From the NCBI RefSeq assembly GCF_020379485.1, contig NC_063448.1, positions 10,935,726 through 10,999,725 of the forward strand: 64,000 nucleotides of DNA, read 5' to 3'. Shown here piece by piece: positions 56,749 to 64,000 of this stretch. The notes under the pieces were generated by a model. The model saw nothing but the letters and a program-made list of their open reading frames with translations, searched no databases and was not told the DNA's origin. Positions within the stretch are counted from its first letter, which is position 1. Each line of letters starts with the position of its first letter. The DNA is from Brassica napus. Lineage: Eukaryota; Streptophyta; Magnoliopsida; Brassicales; Brassicaceae. The translations under genes and the position numbers were made by a program.

Positions 56749-57982
56749 ATGGCTCAGAATCAACCAATCTTTCAGATCAAGCCAGAAGGTAATAGTAATA
56801 ATTTACTCAAATGATTCTTTTCTTGATCCCCTCTTCTACAAACAATTTTAATTCTAGTTTCTTTCTTTTGCAGAACATTTTGTGCAGATTCCCGTCAGCA
56901 TCGAGCGTGATTCAACCACACTCATAAACTCAAACCGGAAACCAAACCATTGGCCGACGATTCTCCTCTCAACCATCTGCGTCATCATAGGCCAATCCAT
57001 AGCCAAACTCCTCGAAAACTTCTACTACGACAAAATCAACCGAAGCGAGTACAACGAACACCGCCAAAACGACGGCGTTTGGACTCAAGCTCTCCTCCAA
57101 ACCGTCGGCTTCCCTCTCCTCCTCCTCCCGTTCATCATCCTCACCGCCAAGAAACACAACCAACCATCTTCCGACCAGTTCCACTACAAATCCTTAGCGG
57201 TAATCTACATCTGCATGGGGATCGTCATGTCGGTTCAAGGAAGACTCTCCGCCATGGGAAAGCTCGAGATACCATTCGGTATCTTCACCCTCATCTACAC
57301 AACGCAGCTCTTCTTCACTCCGATCTTCGCTCGCTTCGTCAATAAAATCAAGTTCAACAGATGGGTCGTTATCTCCTTGGTGTTGGCCATCGTCACCGGA
57401 GCTCTCACGTTATCCTCCTCATTCGGCGGCGAGCCGGACGAAGCTGAGCTGAATTACGCAAGAGGCTCATGGGCTGCTCTGTTGGCCGCCCTCTGCTTCT
57501 CTCTCCTCCTCTGTAACATCCAAAACGTCTTCGACAGCTATATCTTCAGACGCACGGAATCAACCACGAGAAACCCAAGCTTCTCTTCCGTTTTCGAAGT
57601 CATAATCTTCTCCTCTTTAGTCGCAACTCTCATCTCCATGGTGGGACTTCTCATCGCCGGAGAACAACACGATTTGAAGACGGAGATGAATGGTTTCCCG
57701 AAAGGGAAAGGTTCGTACGTGATGGCTATGGTGGGACAAGCGGTTTCGTGGCAGATCTACTGGGTTGGAACTGTGGGACTTGTCTTCTCTGTTTCGAGCG
57801 TGTTGTCGAACGTGATCAGCGTCGTTACCTGGCCGATCGTGTCGGTGCTTGTTGTGATCTTCTTTAACTACATGGACGATGAGTTGGATGTTTTCAAAGG
57901 TGTCGCCTTGATCACTGCCGTGTTAAGCGCCGCCGCTTATTTCTTTAGGCTTCATAAAGAGAATCGTAATAGTGCATACTAA
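56749..57982 (+). CDS. PUP14: Purine permease (PUP family)
   Basis: Plasma-membrane transporter of the drug/metabolite superfamily. Arabidopsis PUP14 imports cytokinin from the apoplast. Two exons, 56749-56788 and 56874-57982, give 382 residues; the first exon encodes only MAQNQPIFQIKPE. About ten membrane helices follow from residue 45 (WPTILLSTICVIIGQSIAKLL) to 376 (VALITAVLSAAAYFFRL). Family blocks seen are GFPLLLLPFIIL, IPFGIFTLIYTTQLFFTPIF and VTGALTLSSSFGGEP. Assignment to PUP14 rather than PUP13 or PUP15 rests on resemblance and recalled position near At1g19770. Confidence 0.9.
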
Positions 57983-58150
57983 GAGCATGATTATCCCTGT
58001 TACCTCATATGAGTTTCTTAATGATTATTTAATTAATTAATTATACTTTAGTTGTACTTAAGAATTCTAGTTAAGAAACAATTAGAATATGTGCTCCAAT
58101 GGTAGTTTTTTAATTAGAGGTTCTTAAAAAAATTAACTTTTTGTGTGGAT
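57980..58150. mobile_element. MITE-like element directly after PUP14 stop
   Basis: Begins ctaagagcatgattatccctg at the PUP14 stop codon, the same terminus as the elements at 7637 and 59577. AT-rich interior, no coding. The right end is not clear. It would lie in the PUP14 3' UTR. Confidence 0.45.
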
Positions 58151-58790
58151 TGCCTTCAAAAGAAAACCATATCTCACATACTTCAACGATCCTATATGTC
58201 TATCAACAAACAAATACCGCAAAAAGACAAACTTGATGAGATTTAGCTCTGAATATATACGTGTTGATGATTAGGAATTTCAGAAAAAGAAGAGTACAAA
58301 GCACATACACTATCTCAGTGTATCGAAGTCTCCAAGCAGGGAAACCGAGGTGGCTCCTTACAGGTCCATAAACCAGCAAAAGATACGTGCACATTCTCAC
58401 CTGCCAGAGAGTTTAATGTTTATTTGAGTTTCAGATGAGAGAATCAACACTAACCAACAACTTTTAATGCTTCGTTCAGATTAGACTCTGTAAAAATAAC
58501 AATCAAAACAGCTTCATTTGAAGATACTTTTACTAATCTATAAACGTTTCTTTATATCATGAGTTAGGGAGAAGCTGATGATTTGATTCATGACCACAGT
58601 AGCACACTAAAGAAAATGTAGCTCATCGAAATGAATGCTATGTTTTGTATCATACCTGTAACAGCACTGAACAGGTAGAAAAGGAAGTGAAATCCGTAAG
58701 GCCACAAACTTTGAAGAAATAAACACGCATGACTATCAACAATATCTGATAATTATCAAAACAAACAACATTGCGTAGGAAAGCTTCAAG

Positions 58791-59165
58791 TTAAGCCTCC
58801 TTGAATCCATTCTCAACCAGCAATTCAGCCACTTTCATTGAGTTACCATCAAAACTATTCACAACAACGCAAGACAACATGAATCAATGTCCAATTATGT
58901 CAAAAAAAGTTTGAAGCTTTTGGTCTCTAAATCCTCCTTACTTGTCAAGGACACAAACAACTGTGTTCTCCTGATCAGAGAAGCTCCCTTTAACTCTCTT
59001 CAAAACCCTCGACTCATCTTCCCCACTATACGGAACCTGAACCGAGCTCTTACCAAGAAACTTGAGATTACGAAACGCGTTCACGGTGGATTGGTCGGAG
59101 ATTGAGGTGAAGGGGGCTGTTGATGCGAGGACAGGGGAACAGAAGAGGATGGTGGTGTGAGAAAG
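58791..59165 (-). pseudogene. Truncated rhodanese-like domain fragment
   Basis: Two exon-like blocks join in frame: about 59165 to 58942, ending VVCVLD with donor GTAAGG, and 58854-58791, reading FDGNSMKVAELLVENGFKEA and then stop. Together they match the middle of the rhodanese fold of plastid TROL/STR4-like proteins (LGKSSVQVPYSGEDE, FSDQENTVVCVLD, FDGNS). In those proteins the domain goes on with AYAIK at the point where TAA occurs here. Upstream the frame stays open through a tandem repeat without a good start. Two further exon-like pieces at 58650-58706 and 58325-58400 on the same strand were not recognised. The parent gene is not in this window, so this is probably a duplicated fragment. 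Confidence 0.5.
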
Positions 59166-59179
59166 GGTGAGAGAGAGAT

Positions 59180-59310
59180 GGGTTTCGATCGATCGTTTGA
59201 CGGAGAACAAGAAAGAAGACGGACGAGACGCCGTGAGGATCGATCGTCTGACGGAGAACAAGAGAAAAGAAGGACGAGACGCCGTGAGGACTGATCGAAT
59301 CGTCGATCGT
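59180..59310. repeat. 51-bp tandem repeat, about 2.5 copies
   Basis: gacgccgtga recurs at 59227 and 59278, a period of 51 bp; the flanking cgatcgtctgacggagaa also repeats. Because 51 is a multiple of three, the minus-strand frame reads a 17-residue repeat (LTASRPS, FLFSV). Confidence 0.8.
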
Positions 59311-59425
59311 CTCTGACGGAGAAGATGAGAGAAGACGTCGTGGTTTCTTTCTCCAAATGATAGAGAAGACGACAAAAAGAAAAAAAAAAAAAAAAAAAGG
59401 AAAAAAAAATAGAACTCTTTATTTG

Positions 59426-59577
59426 CTGACACGTGGTTATGAAACCCACTCAAAAATCGGTTGCCAAAGACCCAACTTAAGGATCGGTAATGTGCTTTTT
59501 AATTAGTTCTGATTTAATTAAATCAGTTATTTTCCTTAAAAACCATGCTAAGAAACTGGGATAAAGATGGTCTAAGT
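59426..59577. mobile_element. MITE copy related to 7637-7896
   Basis: Right terminus gggataaagatggtctaag matches the family terminus in inverse orientation. The left part contains ctgacacgtgg, a remnant of the family core. AT-rich, no coding. Confidence 0.5.
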
Positions 59578-59659
59578 TTCTATTTTTCCTTAATTTTTTT
59601 TTTGTTTTTTGGTCAAACTATTTTTCCTTAATTTTTGTGTCGTATATTATATTGTTTAA

Positions 59660-60999
59660 CTAGGTGTTTTGCCCGCACATACGGACATAATCATCTTATG
59701 AATAATTATTTTATGTCTTATTAATCCAAAAATCAGCATTATATTCTAATTGGTGAACATATTGAAGGAAAAAAATTATGGTGAATTCTTTGTTCCTCAA
59801 AATTTATACCATTTTTGTTAAAATTTTAGTCAAATTATTGAAAGGTAGATCCCACTTTTTTCTTCTAAATTCCCCATGGAGGAATGAATTTATAAGAAAA
59901 AATTTCCCTATGCAATTTTGATAAGGAATAAATTGACAAAAATTCATATTTTTTTATTTTTTCAATTCCTCAAATGAAATTTTATTTTTTATTTTGCTCT
60001 TTTTTTCATTCTTCTAGTAGTCACCAACTGAAGCTATAGTGTTTCACGAATTAAACTTAAACTCGTTTAAACTAAAAGCAAAAAAAAATATTTTGGACTC
60101 AGCCACAAGTTAAGTTATTATTTATGATTTTAAATAGTTAAATGAAACATCAAATTATTATATATGTCAAAAAAACGTTCATCAAACTATGTAGTAATTA
60201 TTGTGTTAAAAGTTTTAAAACACTTATATATTAGAAATAGTTTAGAAAATATGTTTATATAAATATTTTTGTTTGACTAATATTTAATTATAAACTGTTT
60301 TATATCTTAGTTTTTTAACTTTATAATAAAAAATATTGTTTTCAGATAGCAACACAATATATATAAGAATTCTCTTAATTTTAAATATATTTTCACAATT
60401 TTATTATCTTAGTTTATAATTAATTATTTAATATAACATATAAATTTAATATTATTAAAATAAAATGCGTGTTTTATTATATATAAAATTCATTACGGGT
60501 TTTGTGAAAATTAATAAATACTCAGTTAAAAACTAATAATAAATCAATGACCTATATAAAAGTTTAAAACCTAATAAAATATGACAAATAAGAAAATAAG
60601 AATTTTAATATAAAATATAGATTTAAATATTATTAAATCAAAATTCGTTTTTAATTATATATAAAATTCATTACAGATATTTTTTTAATTAATAAATTAG
60701 TGATTCAGCTAAAAATTATTAATAAATTAATGACTAAACTAAAACCTAATAAAAACATGAAAAATAAGCAAAATTTACTAAAATCATGGAAAACATGACA
60801 AATAAGCAAAATCAAAATAATTATATATCTAATTACATATTTTATAGTTGTATTATTTAAATTAATAAATTATGGACTCAACTAAAAACTATTAATAAAT
60901 TAATGACTCAACTTAAACCTAATTAAAACATGACAAATAAACAAAATTACCTAAAATTATGACAAATAAGCTAAATCACTTCATAAATAATAGTATAGA
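59660..60999 (-). mobile_element. Non-autonomous Helitron candidate
   Basis: Read on the minus strand, the element starts TCTATACTATTATTTATG at 60999 and ends CTAG at 59660. It is inserted exactly between A (61000) and T (59659), the Helitron rule. A short hairpin (CCGTATGTGCGG) lies nine bases before the CTAG, also as expected. It has no Rep/helicase. The right half (about 60420-60990) contains three to four diverged copies of an AT-rich unit with attaataaattaatgactcaac and catgacaaataagc. It resembles Arabidopsis ATREP-type Helitrons; no terminal repeats or target duplication are expected. Confidence 0.65.
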
Positions 61000-61008
61000 T
61001 TGTGTGTA

Positions 61009-61110
61009 TCTCCTATATGAGAAGCATTACAATATTTTTTTGCAGCCACATGTCATCACTACAGTGATTCTTAGAATCTTAAGAGAAATAAGTTGATTCA
61101 TCTATATATA
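61009..61110 (+). mobile_element. Possible Helitron 5' end, element extends right
   Basis: TCTCCTATATGAGAAGC after an A at 61008, followed by gccacatgtcatcac and ttcttagaatcttaag, resembles the 5' end of another Brassicaceae Helitron family. No matching 3' hairpin and CTAG end was found, so it may be truncated. Confidence 0.35.
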
Positions 61111-62145
61111 TAATAAGTTTTTTATTAAACTAACCATAAATTTATTATTAATGTTTCTCATTATTTTCTTAAATAAAAATTACGTAATTGCCTAATGTGG
61201 CTACGGTATATACGACAATTAATGATTTTAAATAATAAATATTTGATAAAAATTAGTATCTTCTATCATATTTGTTTAATTTTAAACTATTAAAATAAAT
61301 TAAACAATTACATAAACCATATAATAAAAATTTAGATTTTTTGTATATTTTATATTTTGGATTTTTAAAAACACTTATAAAATTACTAAAATGTTAAAAG
61401 TCTTACATTCAAATGTTGTGATCAATGGTTTAAAATTTTTGTTTTGACAAGATACACATGATTACAAAATCATATAAGTAGAAAATCTCATTTAATAAGT
61501 ATTAAGATTAAAAACTATATATATAGTTTTAAATTAAAATATTTACTATTTAAAAATACATAAATATTTTAATTTCAAAATTTACTTTGAATATCTTTTT
61601 TTTGATAAAATCTTTGAACAAATATTAAAAACTTAATTTTTTAAATAGTCCCAACTCACGCATAGAAGGATTCTAAAAAGCAAAAGAAGTGTGAGTGTAA
61701 TTAATTGATATGGAGTTGATTTCCGAGAGAGAGAAAGACAAGTAGTCAAAAGCAGGAAGCATAGGAACCAACACTAAAAGCAGTCCGAAAACAGTGAAGG
61801 ATGGCAAGGGGAGAATAAATACTATGATTAATGAATGTTGAATGGGAACCGGGAGCTCCTGGGTGATTAATAAAACTATTAATCACACAATGAAAATTTT
61901 GTTACGTGTAATTTAAAGTTTTTGCTATAAAAGATACTATTGATATGAAAAACCATGAATAGAAAACATTATTTAATATATATTAATGTTTAAAATATAC
62001 TATTTATGTTAATATCATTTAAATTTAGTTATACACCATATCAAATAGAAAAAAATATTGTTTGGAAAAATAAAATTTATTTATATGTTTGCACCAATTT
62101 AATTATATACGTAATAATTACTGACTTTTTAATTATTCATTATAT
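61111..62145. other. Very AT-rich spacer
   Basis: No coding sequence or clear element is recognised. It may include the body of the Helitron that starts at 61009. Confidence 0.4.
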
Positions 62146-62659
62146 ATTTATTATTGAGAAATACCCTAGGATAGCATAAAAAAAAATTTGGTCACAAATA
62201 TAGACTCTAAGGATCAAAATGACCAAAATATTTCATTAAAGAGGTAAATATATATTTATATCCCTAGGGTTAACTAATCCAAACCTTAGGATTTAGAGTT
62301 AAAGGGGTGGGTATTTGGGATTGAGGTTTAAATTTTTATAAAATAAAAGATAAATATTAAAATTTTGAAAATAAAAATTTTAAAAATAATTCCAAAAAGT
62401 ATTTTCGAATTACAAAAAGAAAATTTGAAAAAAATAAAAAAAAATTTGAAAAAAAAAATTCAAAAGAAAAGATTTTACAAAAAAATTCAAATTTGAAAAC
62501 ATATAATCTATAACTATAAAAAAAATTATTTTTATATATCTAGGATATTATAGTCATTTTACCTATTAAATAAAATATTTTGGTCATTTTCTTCTTTGTG
62601 TTCTATTCTGTGACCAAAACTTAAAAATTATCTATTTAGGAGAATTGTCATTTATTATT
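62146..62659. mobile_element. Stem-loop MITE (Mutator-like) with 10-bp target duplication
   Basis: The 494-bp element (62156-62649) is flanked by ATTTATTATT at 62146-62155 and 62650-62659. Its ends are imperfect inverted repeats (GAGAAATACCC and, reversed, GACAATTCTCC). Inside, an inverted repeat of about 75 bp starts tttggtcacaaatata on the left and has its complement before ctgtgaccaaa on the right; both arms contain aaaatgaccaaaatattt. The interior is A-rich. A 9-10 bp duplication points to the Mutator superfamily. Confidence 0.8.
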
Positions 62660-63933
62660 TCATAATATATGCAAAGCGTAGATCTTAATCTAGGAATGTA
62701 ATAATGCTCGTGTGATTTACAATAAAATGTTTGCTAGTGTCAAGTCTTTGTAACTAGCCCATAAACACGTAGTATTTATTAATTGAACCAAAACATAACC
62801 CAGCCCAAGAGGAAAAAACCTTACACCTACGTTGAAATCTTTTTTTAATTTAATTGTGGTGAAGAAAAGTGAAGATTTAGGGAAGTATAGAAAAATTCTC
62901 TTCTCGGGTGGTGATAAACGGCAAATGTCACAAAGGCAATTTGTAAACAACGGTTACGAGATGACAATGATAAATGGTCTCTTTACCAAACTGACGAAAA
63001 AGAAGTATGCGTCGCCCAAGAGATACGTCAATATGCACAAGCAGCAGCACATTGTTGTTGATTTAGCTATATTTCTTTTAGCTTAACTTTAACTTTTCAT
63101 TAGCCAACTTACAAAATTGTTACTCCACGTACAATATCGGAATTTAATATCACCTAAAAACACTTAGAAGGATCCTACGCTACCTGAATTAATCCGTTAT
63201 TGCATTTTACCACTACGAGAATAAGATCATCTCACTATTCGAAATGAACCGTCTCTTAAACTACTAAATTCTACCATTAAAATCAGAATCCAAAACATAT
63301 CCTCCGCACGAGCTTCGGTGTGCCTCCAGAAAGAGACTCTGGAGTTAACTTGAGCGGGAGGAGACATAAAGCATCTCACGTACCGAGACAGCTCCTAATG
63401 TCACCACTCTCACCCCTTCCTTCCAGATCTGAAACTCAAGCCACAAGGTGAAACCAGCCTCCAAATCTGCATTCAAAGTGTTAAGAGAAAACAGTCAAGC
63501 GCCACCGCCTTTTCATTGGGAGCCGACGAGACCAAAGTAAAACGGCTTGAACCAACTCCGACAGTAGAACCCTAAAAGCCGACCCAATCAGTGACCTCCT
63601 TTTCACTCAACTCGCTGTCGCTCCAGAGCCGTCATCGGTTTGACCAGATCTTGCTCTGCCGCTGTCAGAACAGCCACCTGGAACCTTTGTCAAAACTCAC
63701 CAGAGTCAGCAATCTTATCGCCGAGGAATGGGGAAGTATTGGTAGGGCAAAAGAAAACAAGAGAGAGAGAGAGAGAGAGAGTTAAAGGAGCAGCCTCCGA
63801 CGCCGCTAATGACTCGCTAGGGTTTCTTCAAGGGGTCGAGAATTTCGAGACAGAAAGGATGGTCTTTTTTTCTAGAATGAGTTTTGAGCAGGATTAATAG
63901 GGGGTTCTTATATTCCGCTAAGAACTCCACCCT
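62660..63933. other. Unassigned region
   Basis: No protein family is recognised on either strand. The stretch 63300-63850 is more GC-rich and might belong to the untranslated part of a retroelement or gene outside the window, but nothing confirms it. Confidence 0.35.
63763..63782. repeat. (GA)n microsatellite
   Basis: About ten GA dinucleotides. Confidence 0.9.
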
Positions 63934-64000
63934 AAGACCACGATTATCGGTGGGTTTTGATAAGTTTCTTATGCCAAAAGTCAAGTGTGGAGTCCACATA
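63932..64000. mobile_element. Left end of a MITE, cut by the window edge
   Basis: ctaagaccacgattatcgg at 63933 matches the terminus of the family at 7637, 57980 and 59577. The rest lies beyond the window. Confidence 0.45.

Noticed and set aside
58203..58400. Membrane protein exons on the minus strand (58325-58400 and 58650-58706)
   Set aside because: Splice-like borders exist, but two different frames are possible and neither product was recognised, so no gene was called.
62832..63086. Small plus-strand gene of 84 codons
   Set aside because: No recognised domain, no homologue recalled, no splice or promoter support; the length is expected by chance.
63300..63890. Exons of an unknown gene in the more GC-rich end region
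   Set aside because: No frame on either strand gives a recognisable protein, and no consistent splice pattern was found.

Overview
This is plant nuclear DNA, almost certainly from a Brassicaceae species of the Brassica/Raphanus type. The signs are GT-AG introns, AT-rich spacers, Copia and Athila-type LTR retrotransposons, tRNA-derived SINEs, MITEs and host proteins that closely resemble Arabidopsis thaliana ones. From memory, the host genes follow Arabidopsis chromosome 1 from At1g19640 to At1g19770: JMT, a SEC14/SFH protein, BBD2, CLH1, a Rossmann-fold epimerase-like protein, BLH10, a GT4 glycosyltransferase, a three-domain jacalin lectin, a DYW-type PPR protein, thioredoxin h4, a LON-domain protein and PUP14. 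I could not run a synteny search.

Layout. 0-2.3 kb: a frameshifted GRF zinc-finger gene and a PIF/Harbinger transposase with two in-frame stops. 3.9-6.5 kb: JMT, minus strand, four exons. 7.4-20.9 kb: a transposon block made of back-to-back MITEs, a 5'-truncated LINE and a degenerate Copia element. The Copia integrase is interrupted by an Athila-like gag-protease element that lacks polymerase and is followed by a partial second internal region; the right junction carries filler DNA and a deletion. 22-23.7 kb: three SINE-like retroposons with target-site duplications. 25-31 kb: the SFH gene and BBD2. 32-34.4 kb: a broken hAT transposase. 35.7-58 kb: a dense host-gene segment from CLH1 to PUP14. 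58-64 kb: a rhodanese-like fragment, a Helitron candidate with internal repeats, a Mutator-like MITE with a 10-bp target duplication, and more MITE ends.

The host genes look intact: splice sites were placed by eye, and every multi-exon model keeps frame and gives a length close to that recalled for the Arabidopsis protein. The genes are not an operon and mostly act separately. One link is functional: JMT makes methyl jasmonate, and CLH1 was first described as a coronatine/methyl-jasmonate-induced gene. I see no evidence of a wholly new biological system. The most unusual structures are the nested LTR composite with templated filler, the MITE family whose centre is a GC-rich hairpin carrying a G-box/ABRE-like core, the Athila LTR packed with a 7-bp motif in both orientations, and the A/T-bounded Helitron with internal tandem repeats.
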